Below are positions 1 to 9,279 of a DNA stretch of 64,000 bases, piece after piece. The first letter of the stretch is position 1. Every line of letters begins with the position of its first letter. This DNA comes from Negadavirga shengliensis (GTDB lineage: Bacteria; Bacteroidota; Bacteroidia; Cytophagales; Cyclobacteriaceae): the NCBI RefSeq assembly GCF_042652345.1, contig NZ_JBHSJJ010000006.1:248001-312000 (forward strand), written 5' to 3'. A model generated the notes under the pieces. It worked only from the letters and a program-made list of their open reading frames with translations. It had not been told where the DNA came from and searched no databases. Position numbers and translations under genes: made by a program.

Positions 1-1182
1 CGTTATGAAAAAAGTGCTGTTCCCGATAGTATCAGTAGTTATTTACATGCCACCTATATGGATATGCCGGACCCCGAACTGGGAGAGGACCTTGTGTTTT
101 TGGACACCAAAGGGGTAGAGGGGCACGATGAATGGTCTGGAAGTTTTGTAGGGACCTCTTTTATATTTTCCCATGATAATTTTTTGGGTACGCTGGAAGG
201 CGATCCCAGGTTTTTTTTCGACGACAGCCAAACCCCTCAAGCCTATGGAACCGGTACGGAAGAATGGGGTGGGGGAGGTGACTATTGGGGAGGGAGAAAT
301 ATGACTTTACCCCTGGCAGGACACCCCTGTGGAGCTCCTGACCGACAGGAAGCAAAAAACGAAAGGGATATGATCCAATCTGCTTACAGGTTCCTCATCG
401 CAGATTTGATGCCTTTTGGCCGGCGGGCGGTGATCCGGTTTGAACATGGTGGAGAGAATTTATCCTCAGAACATTATGAAACAGTAACGTATTGGTATGG
501 GTTACCCATGGCAACACTCATAAAAACGGATGAAATTGATATTGGGAATACCGATAGCGAGCATGCACATCAATACTATGCTCCGGATGCCTCTGAAGTG
601 GACACCATCCGTTCCAGGTACGAGTGGGGCATAGATTTTTTTCCTGAAAGAACATGGGGAATGAATCCTGACAAAATCCAGGGATACGATAAAAAAAGAG
701 GGAAGGATATTTATCCTGAACAGATAAAATACGGCCGCTACACCCGGAAGGGCTCCGAGTTCAACATCCAACTCGCACCCAATAATAAAGGAGCCTTATT
801 AAGAAGAACATTGGATTATGGTTTTCCGAATCAGACTGCGGAAATTTACATTGGCCCAGCGGGAAAGAAACCCGAAGATATAGGGGAGGAGGAGTGGGAA
901 AAAGTAGGGATATGGTATTTGGCCGGTTCCAATACCTGCTTGTATTCTGATCCCGGAGGAGAGCTGGAGAAGCGTTTACACAGAACCAAAACTTCCAACA
1001 GGCGTTTTCGGGATGACGAGTTTCTGATCCCGGCAAGATATACAAAGGACAAATCTGAGTTGAGGCTGAGGGTCAGGTACATTCCGGACGGACAGGAATT
1101 GTTTCCCGGTTTTCCATTTCCCAGAGAAAATGCCTGGAGTGAATTGAGTTACGAGGTATATTCTTATATCTCACCAGATTGA
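1..1182 (+). CDS. GH172 (DUF2961) family protein, 5' end outside window
   Basis: C-terminal about 390 residues of a DUF2961 protein. The frame is open from base 1, so the start lies upstream of the window. The diagnostic stretch GTGTEEWGGGGDYWGG (about bases 247-300) matches the conserved GTGTE(D/E) region of DUF2961/GH172, followed by NMTLPLAGHP. Members of GH172 characterised so far act on fructofuranose or arabinofuranose linkages; the substrate here cannot be read from sequence. It is followed 315 bp downstream by a second GH172 gene and two sulfatase genes on the same strand, which suggests a glycan-degradation cluster. It is longer after the GTGTE motif than the neighbour, so the two are not recent duplicates. 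The family call is secure; the activity is inference. Confidence 0.85.
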   Translation, partial: RYEKSAVPDSISSYLHATYMDMPDPELGEDLVFLDTKGVEGHDEWSGSFVGTSFIFSHDNFLGTLEGDPRFFFDDSQTPQAYGTGTEEWGGGGDYWGGRNMTLPLAGHPCGAPDRQEAKNERDMIQSAYRFLIADLMPFGRRAVIRFEHGGENLSSEHYETVTYWYGLPMATLIKTDEIDIGNTDSEHAHQYYAPDASEVDTIRSRYEWGIDFFPERTWGMNPDKIQGYDKKRGKDIYPEQIKYGRYTRKGSEFNIQLAPNNKGALLRRTLDYGFPNQTAEIYIGPAGKKPEDIGEEEWEKVGIWYLAGSNTCLYSDPGGELEKRLHRTKTSNRRFRDDEFLIPARYTKDKSELRLRVRYIPDGQELFPGFPFPRENAWSELSYEVYSYISPD

Positions 1183-1497
1183 TATCAACGTCACCAATCG
1201 CGCCTTGGAGCAAAACCCTGGGTATGACTGATGGGAAATGCGGTCAAAGATTTAACAATGAGCGAAGAAGCATGCGGATCATAAAATTCGGCCGTTAAAT
1301 TATTACAAAACAGATATGATTCCTTCTCCTCTGCCACTGGTTCGAAGTAGGGGAAGGAACGTTATTTAAATTTAACCCCAATGCACATGAAACCAAGCAT
1401 GATCCGTCAGCTGGCAGAACACACAGAGGAATGCCCCGATAGCCCTGATAGCCCCGATAGCTACCTTACGTTTGTTAGATGGAAAAATTATAATCAT
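1183..1497. other. Intergenic region with hairpin and short tandem repeat
   Basis: No gene is supported here. It contains an imperfect inverted repeat (TTCCTTCTCC / GGGGAAGGAA, 1321-1360) without a T-run, so not a clear terminator. A 9-bp tandem repeat of the GATAGCCCY type occurs at about 1438-1461. An open frame runs through from 1381 into the next gene, but the exported-protein start at 1498 makes the upstream codons unlikely to be translated. Confidence 0.5.
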
Positions 1498-2727
1498 ATG
1501 AAAACGACCTATAAATCTTATGGAAGGGAATTGCTTTTCATGATGTCATTTGTAATGATAATGGCATCATCCAGCGCCCAGGAATGGTATAAGAAACCAG
1601 AAGGAGTAAATACCCGTTGGACGAGCTTCGAAAACCCGGAAGGAGAGAAAGGGGCCGGCGGTAAGGAAAACAAAGGTGCCAAAGGCCATGCCTATGACCA
1701 GGTAAATGCTGGAGAAACAGTCACTTTATTGGATGTTGAAGGCGCCGGAATCATCCATAGAATCTGGCTGACGATCAATGCCCGTAACCCTGAAATGCTG
1801 CGTTCGCTGAGGATGGATATGTACTGGGATGGCGAAGAAAAGCCTGCGGTTTCCGTTCCCCTCGGGGACTTCTTTGGCGTAGGCTTAGGAAGAAGGGTGA
1901 AGTTTGAAAATGATTTGTTTTCTGATCCCGAAGGACGATCATTCAACTGTTTTATTCCCATGCCCTTCAAATCTGGCGCGCGGATCGCCATCACCAACGA
2001 ATCGGAAAAGGACTTATTACTGTTGTTCTATGACATTAATTTTGTGAAACTGGATGAAGCAGGTGAAGACCTTTTGTATTTTCATGCGTATTGGAACCGG
2101 GAACCGCAGGGAGCTCTGGGCAAAGATTATGAAATCCTTCCCAAAGTGCTTGGAACCGGGAGGTTTTTGGGAACCAACATAGGAGTGATAACAGATCCGG
2201 TATACGAAGATACCTGGTGGGGTGAGGGAGAAGTGAAAATGTACCTGGATGGTGACAGGGATTTGCCTACACTGATAGGGACCGGAACCGAAGATTATAT
2301 AGGTTCTGCCTGGGAACAGGGGACTTTTGCCAATCGTTTTCAGGGCTCACTAATTGTGGATAAGGAGAAAGGTCTGTACACCTTTTACAGGTACCACATC
2401 CCGGATCCCGTCTATTTTTATGAAGACATTCAGGTGACCATCCAAAGAATGGGTGGCGCACAAAAAGAAAAAGTAATCCAACTCCTTGAGAAAGGGGCCG
2501 AGTTAATTCCGGTGACCGCTGGAGACGCACCCAACCAGATCAGCTTATTGGACCAGGATCCTCCTTTGGATATTCACGATGAGGATTTTCCGCCTGGCTG
2601 GACCAATTTTTACCGGAAGGACGATTGGTCATCCACAGCATATTTCTATCTGGATAAACCTGTCAGCCATCTTCCTGAACTTCAGGTTGTAGAAAAACGG
2701 ACTGAAAAACTACAAGATACCAAGTAA
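1498..2727 (+). CDS. GH172 (DUF2961) family glycoside hydrolase, exported
   Basis: 409 residues from ATG 1498. This start was preferred to ATG 1381 because it gives a signal peptide (hydrophobic core MMSFVMIMASSS, likely cleavage after SSA before QEW), while the extra 39 residues upstream are low-complexity. The body is a DUF2961 fold: IHRIWLT and a D-x-Y-W-D-G stretch near residues 85-115, FFGVG near 125, and the signature GTGTEDYIGSAW near residues 260-271. DUF2961 is now GH172, with reported activity on fructofuranose/arabinofuranose linkages; the real substrate here is unknown. It lies 46 bp before a sulfatase gene, so the two are probably cotranscribed and act on one sulfated glycan. Location is periplasmic or surface. 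Confidence 0.85.
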   Translation: MKTTYKSYGRELLFMMSFVMIMASSSAQEWYKKPEGVNTRWTSFENPEGEKGAGGKENKGAKGHAYDQVNAGETVTLLDVEGAGIIHRIWLTINARNPEMLRSLRMDMYWDGEEKPAVSVPLGDFFGVGLGRRVKFENDLFSDPEGRSFNCFIPMPFKSGARIAITNESEKDLLLLFYDINFVKLDEAGEDLLYFHAYWNREPQGALGKDYEILPKVLGTGRFLGTNIGVITDPVYEDTWWGEGEVKMYLDGDRDLPTLIGTGTEDYIGSAWEQGTFANRFQGSLIVDKEKGLYTFYRYHIPDPVYFYEDIQVTIQRMGGAQKEKVIQLLEKGAELIPVTAGDAPNQISLLDQDPPLDIHDEDFPPGWTNFYRKDDWSSTAYFYLDKPVSHLPELQVVEKRTEKLQDTK

Positions 2728-2773
2728 AAATGGTTTTTCGCCTTTAACAAACTACCTCAGTAAACAATTAACT

Positions 2774-4402
2774 ATGAGATTAGCTAATAAAAAATTACTG
2801 CCTACCTGGTTGGGTTTTTTTCCCCTTATTGCATGGACAATTTTGATGACTGCCTGCTCAAAGGAGGAGAAATCCGTTCCTAAAAGACCCAACATTATAT
2901 TCATTATGGCAGATGATCATGCCAGCCGGACGATCAGCGCCTATGAAGGGGCAATTAACCATACTCCAAATATAGACCGGCTGGCGGAAGAGGGCGCGGT
3001 TTTTCTGAACAGCTTCTGTGGAAATTCAATTTGTGGGCCAAGCAGGGCAACTATCCTTACAGGAAAACACAGCCATATGAACGGCGTCACCGGCAATGGC
3101 GCCCCTTGGGACAGTACCCAGGTGGTCTTTCCGCGGCTACTGAAAGACGCAGGCTATCAATCTGTCCTTTTCGGAAAGTGGCACCTTAACAGCAAACCGG
3201 CGGACGAGTTTGATGAATATAAAATCCTAACAGGGGCAGGGAAACAGGGTTTTTATTATAACCCTGAGTTTTTCACGAAAGGCAAAGGAACTGAAACGGT
3301 AGAAGGATATTCCACGGATCTGGTAACGGATGACGCGTTGCAATGGTTAAAGGAGTCGAGAAATGAAGAAGAGCCATTTCTGATGTTGGTCCAATATAAA
3401 TCTACCCATGTTCCCAGAATGCCGCCATTAAGGCTACTGAATAAATATATGGATGATACCATACCTGAACCGGAGACCTTTTTTGATGATTTTGCCACAC
3501 GTTCCCATTACGCTACTGATGTCAATTTCCATATCAGGGAACACAGGCCACTGCCTCAATACGGGACATATGATCCCAAGAAGGAAAACATCTATTTGGC
3601 CAGGATGTCAGATGAGCAACTCAAAGCTTACCACGAGGTGATTGATCCCCAAAATCGGGAATTCCAGAAAATGAAAGAAGAGGGGTTACTGAGAGGGGAC
3701 AGCATGAAAAAATACGCCTATCAACGTTTCATCAAGGACTATCTAAGATGTGTGGATGCCATTGATGAGAACGTGGGAAGGATTCTTGATTGGCTGGATG
3801 CAGACGAGGAACTCAAAAACAACACGATCGTGATCTACTGTTCTGATCAGGATTATTTTACCGGTGAGCATGGTTATGCAGAAAAAAGGCTGATGTATGA
3901 AGGTGCCATAAATATGCCTTTGCTGATTCGATGGCCTGATAAGATCAAACCAGGCACGAGGGTTCAGGATATGGTTCAGAACATCGACTATGCCCCAACA
4001 TTTTTGGATATGGCAGGAATAGAAATCCCGACGGACATGCAGGGAAAATCTTTTAAACCTGTGGTGGAAGATAAAAGCGTTCCGGACTGGAGAGAGGCGG
4101 TATATTATCATTATTATGACCATGGGCAGCATGTGGTAGGCCGACATGACGGCATAAGGGATAAAAGGTACAAGCTCATTCATTTTTATACAGATGACAC
4201 TTGGGAATTTTATGATTTGGAAAATGATCCCAATGAATTGTACAACGCTTATGGGGACAAATCCTACGAGGCAGAAATTAAAAGAATGGAAGAGGGGTTG
4301 GTGAATTTACGTAAACAATATAAAGTACCCGAGTGGGTATTTTCCCCACCGTATGTTTCTTTAAAAGGAATAGAACAGACCCAGGGAGCGAATAAAGATT
4401 AA
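2774..4402 (+). CDS. Sulfatase (S1 family), lipoprotein
   Basis: 542 residues. The N-terminus is a lipoprotein signal with lipobox LMTAC (Cys28), so the enzyme should be membrane anchored. Sulfatase hallmarks are present: metal-binding DD at residues 47-48 in MADDH, and the formylglycine signature CGPSR with nucleophile Cys87, followed by ATILTGKHSH. A GKWH motif is near residue 137 and a second metal site (CSDQDYFTGEHG) near residue 357. C-terminal subdomain RYKLIHFYTDD and WEFYDLENDPNE are typical of Bacteroidota S1 sulfatases. It removes sulfate esters from a glycan; the subfamily and substrate were not determined. Maturation needs an anaerobic sulfatase-maturating or FGE-type enzyme not seen in this window. 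The next gene, 11 bp downstream, is a broken sulfatase. Confidence 0.93.
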   Translation: MRLANKKLLPTWLGFFPLIAWTILMTACSKEEKSVPKRPNIIFIMADDHASRTISAYEGAINHTPNIDRLAEEGAVFLNSFCGNSICGPSRATILTGKHSHMNGVTGNGAPWDSTQVVFPRLLKDAGYQSVLFGKWHLNSKPADEFDEYKILTGAGKQGFYYNPEFFTKGKGTETVEGYSTDLVTDDALQWLKESRNEEEPFLMLVQYKSTHVPRMPPLRLLNKYMDDTIPEPETFFDDFATRSHYATDVNFHIREHRPLPQYGTYDPKKENIYLARMSDEQLKAYHEVIDPQNREFQKMKEEGLLRGDSMKKYAYQRFIKDYLRCVDAIDENVGRILDWLDADEELKNNTIVIYCSDQDYFTGEHGYAEKRLMYEGAINMPLLIRWPDKIKPGTRVQDMVQNIDYAPTFLDMAGIEIPTDMQGKSFKPVVEDKSVPDWREAVYYHYYDHGQHVVGRHDGIRDKRYKLIHFYTDDTWEFYDLENDPNELYNAYGDKSYEAEIKRMEEGLVNLRKQYKVPEWVFSPPYVSLKGIEQTQGANKD

Positions 4403-4413
4403 ATAAACAGTTA

Positions 4414-5398
4414 ATGCAGAGATCAGTAAAACAGCTTATTGTCGCAACTCTATGGTCCATCAGCATGGGGCTGGTGGCCTGTAGCAGTGGTGACATACAA
4501 CAGGACGCGAAAAGGCCCAATATCATTTTCATCATGTCGGTTTGACAGAATGACAGCCGAGCAAAAGGAGCAATGGAACAATGCCTACCGGCCAAAGAAT
4601 GGTGATTTTCATGATCAAAACCTCTCCGGTAAAGCGGAAGCACTGTGGAAATTGCAGCGTTATTTAAGTGATTATATGGGAACCATCGCGGCCGTGGATG
4701 AAGGTATGGGGGAAGTATTGGATTACCTGAAAGCCGCCGGTTTGGAAGAAAATACCATAGTGGTTTATACTTCTGACCAGGGATTTTACCTGGGAGAGCA
4801 TGGTTGGTTTGATAAGCGGTTTATGTATGAAGAATCAAAACGCCCTTGCTCATTCGCTACCCGGAAAAAATCAAACCAGGATCAGTCTCCACTGAACCGG
4901 TACAAAACCTGGATTTTGCCCCCACCTTCCTTCATTACGCGGAGGTGCCCATTCCTGAAGACATGCAGGGGGAGTCCCTCCATCCCCTATTGGAAAATGG
5001 ATCTGTAGATGATTGGAGAACAGCCTTGTATTATCATTACTACGAATATCCGGCTTTTCATATGTTTATAATTGTTCCTTAATTGTCATATGGAATCTCA
5101 CATGTGTGATAATCATGCCTCCGTGTGACGATTCCGTCATGCTCGATTTCATATGGTGAAAAGGCACTATGGAATCAGGACCCCGCAGCACAAACTGATT
5201 CACTTTTACAATGATATCGATGCCTGGTAGTTTTACGATCTGGAGAAGGACCCGCATGAAATCCATAACCTGATTGACGATCCAAATTATGCGGGCTTGG
5301 TGGATTCGTTAAAATCGGAATTGCATAACCTTGAAGACTACTATAAAGTACCCCCGGCTTCCGAATGGAAAGATATGCCATTAAGAGGGGCGAGATGA
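4414..5398 (+). pseudogene. Sulfatase pseudogene with several lesions
   Basis: Start at ATG 4414 gives a lipoprotein signal (GLVAC) and RPNIIFIMS, the normal sulfatase N-terminus, then stops at TGA 4540-4542. Homology resumes at once in another frame (AEQKEQWNNAYRPKNGDF), so roughly 250 residues including the DD metal site and the CxPSR nucleophile are missing. A second frameshift lies near 4838 (KRFMYEES, then LLIRYPEKIKPG in another frame). A 91-bp insertion unit (5065-5155) interrupts YYHYYEYPAFHM and VKRHYGIR, and a TAG at about 5228 replaces a Glu codon (W-stop-FYDLEKDP). The intact homologue immediately upstream shows what each part should look like. It cannot encode an active sulfatase. 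Multiple independent lesions make sequencing error an unlikely explanation. Confidence 0.92.
5057..5155. mobile_element. Small insertion (82 bp plus 9-bp duplication)
   Basis: TTTCATATG occurs at 5056-5064 and again at 5147-5155. Removing one copy plus the 82 bp between them restores the sulfatase reading frame exactly (AFHM joined to VKRHYGIR), as expected for an insertion with a 9-bp target duplication. The insert carries a perfect 12-bp palindrome TCACATGTGTGA and a hairpin TGACG-ATTC-CGTCA but no clear terminal inverted repeats and no ORF. It could be a tiny non-autonomous element or a filler insertion at a double-strand break repair site. Confidence 0.55.
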
Positions 5399-5552
5399 TG
5401 AAGGCTTAAAGTCCCTTGATTGTCCGAAGGGCCTGTCATAAAGGACACCCACAGGTTTTTACAGGACATGGAATGGAATACTTTCTTTTCCCTGTCCTGT
5501 CATCTTATTTTGAAAGGATCAATTTTTTGGGACCGGGTTTGCCCGACGCTGA

Positions 5553-6023
5553 TCACAACTCATATAATGGGATGTACCAGGCAATATATTTACCCTCTTC
5601 TTTGGGGACACAGTCTTCATTTTCCATGACCTGGATCTTTCTTTTGATAACGTTGGCAATCTGATTATAATCCAGCTGGAATTTTTCCGGATCGTTTTCG
5701 CTGATAAAATATACCTCCTGAATATAGCCCTGGATATCGAAATAAACCCTTGCCTGGATTTTTATTTCCCGGAAAATACTGGTCTTTTCCTCATCAAAAT
5801 GCTTTTTGATTTTCTGAAAACTTAATTCGTTGCTCAAAGCCGGGGTAGAACAATTAAGCCCTATCCTTTCCAGATTCAGATGAGCCACATTACTTTTCTC
5901 CGGTTTAATGACATAAGCTTGGTCTGTGCTGACAATATTATACCTCTCCTGGACTTGCCCCATTGAAGGTATCCAGTGTGTTAATGAAAGCATCAAAAAT
6001 GCAACCGAAACCAAACGGACCAT
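5553..6023 (-). CDS. Hypothetical exported protein
   Basis: 157 residues if translation starts at the ATG at 6023, which gives a signal peptide (VRLVSVAFLMLSLTHW, cleavage near SMGQ). An upstream ATG at 6107 would add a basic 28-residue extension and hide the signal. The mature part has a region IQARVYFDIQGYIQEVYFI followed by a C-terminal IAWYIPLYEL, resembling the beta-strand pattern of small TonB-C-like periplasmic domains, but I do not recognise a family. It has two Cys residues (in GLNCST and ENEDCV) that could form a disulfide. It is downstream of the zinc dehydrogenase on the same strand with a 139-bp gap, so cotranscription is possible but not obvious. Confidence 0.6.
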   Translation of the reverse strand: MVRLVSVAFLMLSLTHWIPSMGQVQERYNIVSTDQAYVIKPEKSNVAHLNLERIGLNCSTPALSNELSFQKIKKHFDEEKTSIFREIKIQARVYFDIQGYIQEVYFISENDPEKFQLDYNQIANVIKRKIQVMENEDCVPKEEGKYIAWYIPLYEL

Positions 6024-6162
6024 AACAATAGCGTTTTTGTTTATGCGGTTCAGGTATATAATTTCACCTCTTGTCACCTTAATTAAGCGATTTATTTTAA
6101 ATATCACAAAGTTAATTTCCCAAAAAAAGCGAAGTGATTACGGGAAAGGATGCTTTCAAGGA

Positions 6163-7173
6163 TTAAAGGACAATCATGGCTTTGATCGACTGATTTGCCG
6201 GATCGGTCCATGATTGGAAATTTTCCGTCATTTCCCCAAAAGGTACCTGATGCGTGATATAAGCTGAAACGGGAAATTTTTTCTCAGAAAGAATATCTGT
6301 TACCTTTTGGAAATCTTCCCTTGTGGCATTCCTGCTGCATAGAAGGGATGTTTCTTTGGCATGCAGAGCCGGATGACTGAATTCCAGGTTGCTTTTGTAC
6401 AATCCCACCAGTATATATTTACCGCCATGTCCCATGTAGGAAGGACCCTTTTCCATCGCGGTTTTGTTTCCTGTAGCATCAATCACGGTATGGTAAAGAT
6501 CTCCTCCGGTCAGTTCCTGTAATTTTTCCAGCCCATCACCACTGGCATCGACAATATGGCTTGCTCCAAAAGCTGATTTTGCCAGCCCCAATCTCCACTC
6601 ATTGATATCCAAAGCAGTTACTTCCGCTCCTGCCAGCTTGGCAAAAACCATGATAGCCAGTCCGATAGGTCCACATCCCATAACGAGTACTTTTTCTCCT
6701 TTTTTGATATCAGCCCTCCTTACCGCATGGGCTGCCACAGCTAAGGGTTCGATGATGGCCATATCTTCCCATTCAAGTTGTGGCGTAGGGATAATTGTCT
6801 CCTGAGGGAGGGCAATGCTTTCCTGCATTCCCCCATCGGTATGAACCCCAAGGACCTTCAGGCTCGCACAACAATTCGTTTTTCCGGACCGGCAAGCAAG
6901 ACATCTTCCACAGTGGAGGTAGGGGATGATGGCCACTTTTTCCCCGGCTGCAAATGCGCCCAATCCGTTAGGGTCTTCAATTTCCGCTGCAAGTTCGTGT
7001 CCCAATATCCGGGGATAGGTAAAATAAGCCTGGTTTCCGGCAAATGCATGGAGATCGGTGCCGCATACCCCGATCCGCTTTATTTTAAGCACCACTTCAT
7101 TGTGACGGGGTGAGGGTGGGGATGTGGTTTTTAAGCTTAATTTTCCTGGGTGTTCGCAGACGATATAGTTCAT
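6163..7173 (-). CDS. Zinc-dependent sugar-alcohol/sugar-acid dehydrogenase (MDR family)
   Basis: 336 residues from ATG 7173 (MNYIVCEHPGKL; ATG 7185 would add MPYL). Medium-chain zinc dehydrogenase: catalytic zinc ligands Cys37 (GVCGTD) and His59-Glu60 (GHE), structural zinc ligands Cys88, Cys91, Cys94 and Cys102 (HCGRCLACRSGKTNCC), and the Rossmann motif MGCGPIGLA near residue 170. The overall pattern is close to L-galactonate, L-idonate or sorbitol dehydrogenases of Bacteroidota, so it probably oxidises a secondary alcohol of a sugar acid or polyol with NAD(P). Substrate cannot be fixed from sequence. Cytoplasmic. The YiaK-type dehydrogenase at 11.3 kb could act in a related uronate or aldonate route, but the two are separated and on opposite strands. 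Confidence 0.85.
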   Translation of the reverse strand: MNYIVCEHPGKLSLKTTSPPSPRHNEVVLKIKRIGVCGTDLHAFAGNQAYFTYPRILGHELAAEIEDPNGLGAFAAGEKVAIIPYLHCGRCLACRSGKTNCCASLKVLGVHTDGGMQESIALPQETIIPTPQLEWEDMAIIEPLAVAAHAVRRADIKKGEKVLVMGCGPIGLAIMVFAKLAGAEVTALDINEWRLGLAKSAFGASHIVDASGDGLEKLQELTGGDLYHTVIDATGNKTAMEKGPSYMGHGGKYILVGLYKSNLEFSHPALHAKETSLLCSRNATREDFQKVTDILSEKKFPVSAYITHQVPFGEMTENFQSWTDPANQSIKAMIVL

Positions 7174-7261
7174 AAGATATGGCAATCAATATTCAAACGG
7201 ACTGAAAATTTCAGTAAAGATATAACAAAGGTTTTTGAGATAGTAATCGGTCTAAAATTAA

Positions 7262-7288
7262 AAAGGAAGGCCCGGGAGACCTTCCTTT
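7262..7288 (-). terminator. Rho-independent terminator after DUF3857 gene
   Basis: Stem AAAGGAAGG / CCTTCCTTT with a 9-nt loop, followed on the minus strand by TTTTT. It lies 28 bp beyond the stop of the gene ending at 7316 and closes the two-gene DUF3857 operon. Confidence 0.75.
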
Positions 7289-7315
7289 ACTTTCATGATG
7301 TCATTCAAAGTAGGA

Positions 7316-9277
7316 TCACTTGCTCTCCGAAGCGGTTGCAAGCGGGGATAATTTTTGAATGATTACAGGTTCCCTAAGTTTGCTGGTGACAATTTCCATA
7401 AAATTTTTGAGACTGGGGTATATTTCCGCGGGAACAATAGATTCTTTCACCAATATATTTGCATTTACATGGACGATGTCTTCCATGGTGAAAACTTTAT
7501 ATGAAAAAGCCATCTGACCTCCTGGCAGCGAGAACGCGATATCTTCGGGAAAGTCATCCAGTTCATAGCCTTTTGGCAGGTGCAGCTTAGCTGAAAAGCG
7601 GTCATTAAAAGTGTAGTCGAAATCAACCGGGAAGGATCTGGAGTCTGCTGAAAAGGGATTTTCGTTCCACCTTAAATATTGGAAAGGGTGGAGGAAAACG
7701 GTCTGTTTGTTTTCAAAAGCTTTGCTGCTCATGATTTTCACATCCAGTATCTCCCTACCCTCATTTCTGTTTTCAATTTCGAAAACCAGCTTTGACTCCG
7801 TCTCTTCTTTGACGATTTTGGTTTCCAATTGTTCCTGTATTTCCTCATTCAGGGGCCTTTTGATACCTATCGCGTCATAGTCCAAGAACCTGATGGTGGT
7901 TTCTGTAGATTGAATCCCTTCCTTATCAAAATGGATATTTACAGATTGATTGATTCCCGACCGGTGATGATGGGTTACGTCCATCAACCCGCTGTCTTTG
8001 CCCATCATCACAAATCCTTCCTTTACATGGAATCCCAAGGGAAGATAGCCCATGGGAAAAACTTCATTCCCCCCATCCACAAAATGCAGGCTCTCTCCGG
8101 TATTGACGACCAGGATCATTTGGTTGAACTGGTCGGCAAAAGGGAACATGACCAGTTGGGACCGGCCGTTGCCCTTGCTACTGATCAGCAGCGGGTAGGC
8201 TTCTATATCGTGGGCTTTAAGATGGGCCAACAAGGAAAGGTTGATTTCGGCTCTGTTTCCACGACGGGTTTCCAGAATGGTTTTAAGGTTTTGCAGGGGA
8301 ATCATTCCCCCGTTCCCTTCATACTTAAATTTTTCAACAACATGCGTATATATTTTTTGGGCCAATTCAAGTTTGGAAAGGTTTTCGGTGTCTTCCAGTT
8401 TGATTTGGGAAACAAGGGACTTATTGGGGTTAAGATAGCTTTCAAAGGCGGGTCTTTTCATCATCAAATCGGCCAAATCCTGCCAGGTTTTAAACACGTT
8501 TGTGTAGCCATCCTGCTCATAACCCGATCCCCCTGCACTTCTGAATGCATAGCCGGCTAATTGAAATTCCACCTTTTCCAGATAATCCACAAAATGGTTC
8601 ATAAAGGGCTCCGACCGGATAGATGGCAAGTCAGCTAAGACCCATTTGTATACACCTCTTTCCGAAGTCCTGTATTTGGCCTGAAAAGTCTTAATCCCTT
8701 GGCTGACCACTTTGTAATCCAGGTATGAAGGGATATCGATATAATACGCAGACTTTAAGGTAGGAACCTTGTTTTGAAAAACCCACCCGTCTAGGAAAAT
8801 GATGGAGTTGTCGTTTTTAACATACTGGTATTCCAAAATTGACCCCGTTCTTACTTCGGGAAAGGTAAACCTGATTTCTCTCCATCCGTTATCCATTTCG
8901 ACTTCATAGAAATCATTTTTGGAAAGTTTGACGATTTTTTCTTCTCCATTTTCAAAGTTTACGATTTGGGCCTTTAGTTTTTGGATACTTTCCACACCAT
9001 CTTTGCCCCTGTAGTAAGAAAGCACCACATTTCCGTGGTCCTTTCCGCTTTCTTTCAGGATCTTGATCCTTCTGTGAATTTGGCTGTTCAGCGACGCCCT
9101 GATAAAAATGTTGCTGCAATATTCTTCCAATACCACAGCGTCCGCGTCCGGTTCAAAGGGAACGGATTCAAGTCTGATTTCCTCATCGCTGTATTTGCCA
9201 AATTTCATGTCCTGCGAAAGGACCGGACCAGCCATAAAAACAGCAATGGCATAAAAAGGTAAAATTTTAAAGCACAT
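7316..9277 (-). CDS. DUF3857 protein with degenerate transglutaminase-like domain
   Basis: 653 residues with a signal peptide (FYAIAVFMAGPVLSQ). N-terminal DUF3857 domain about residues 55-220 (RIKILKESGKDHGNV, VRTGSILEYQY), then a transglutaminase-like core about 280-400, then a beta-rich DUF3858-like C-terminus. At the position of the nucleophile Cys the sequence reads GNRAEINLSLLAHLKA, and the expected His region reads FNQMIL, so the Cys and His of the catalytic triad are absent. It is therefore probably a non-catalytic peptide- or protein-binding paralogue. It starts 2 bp after the stop of the upstream paralogue, whose Cys and His are intact, so the two are surely one operon and may work together in the periplasm. 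The true function of DUF3857 proteins is unknown. Confidence 0.85.
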   Translation of the reverse strand: MCFKILPFYAIAVFMAGPVLSQDMKFGKYSDEEIRLESVPFEPDADAVVLEEYCSNIFIRASLNSQIHRRIKILKESGKDHGNVVLSYYRGKDGVESIQKLKAQIVNFENGEEKIVKLSKNDFYEVEMDNGWREIRFTFPEVRTGSILEYQYVKNDNSIIFLDGWVFQNKVPTLKSAYYIDIPSYLDYKVVSQGIKTFQAKYRTSERGVYKWVLADLPSIRSEPFMNHFVDYLEKVEFQLAGYAFRSAGGSGYEQDGYTNVFKTWQDLADLMMKRPAFESYLNPNKSLVSQIKLEDTENLSKLELAQKIYTHVVEKFKYEGNGGMIPLQNLKTILETRRGNRAEINLSLLAHLKAHDIEAYPLLISSKGNGRSQLVMFPFADQFNQMILVVNTGESLHFVDGGNEVFPMGYLPLGFHVKEGFVMMGKDSGLMDVTHHHRSGINQSVNIHFDKEGIQSTETTIRFLDYDAIGIKRPLNEEIQEQLETKIVKEETESKLVFEIENRNEGREILDVKIMSSKAFENKQTVFLHPFQYLRWNENPFSADSRSFPVDFDYTFNDRFSAKLHLPKGYELDDFPEDIAFSLPGGQMAFSYKVFTMEDIVHVNANILVKESIVPAEIYPSLKNFMEIVTSKLREPVIIQKLSPLATASESK

Positions 9278-9279
9278 GA

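Noticed and set aside
1381..1497. N-terminal extension of the GH172 gene from ATG 1381
   Set aside because: It contains a tandem repeat, encodes low-complexity residues and would bury the signal peptide that starts at 1498.
7829..8560. Plus-strand ORF of 243 codons inside the DUF3857 gene
   Set aside because: It is the antisense shadow of a gene with clear domain content; no family is recognised in it.
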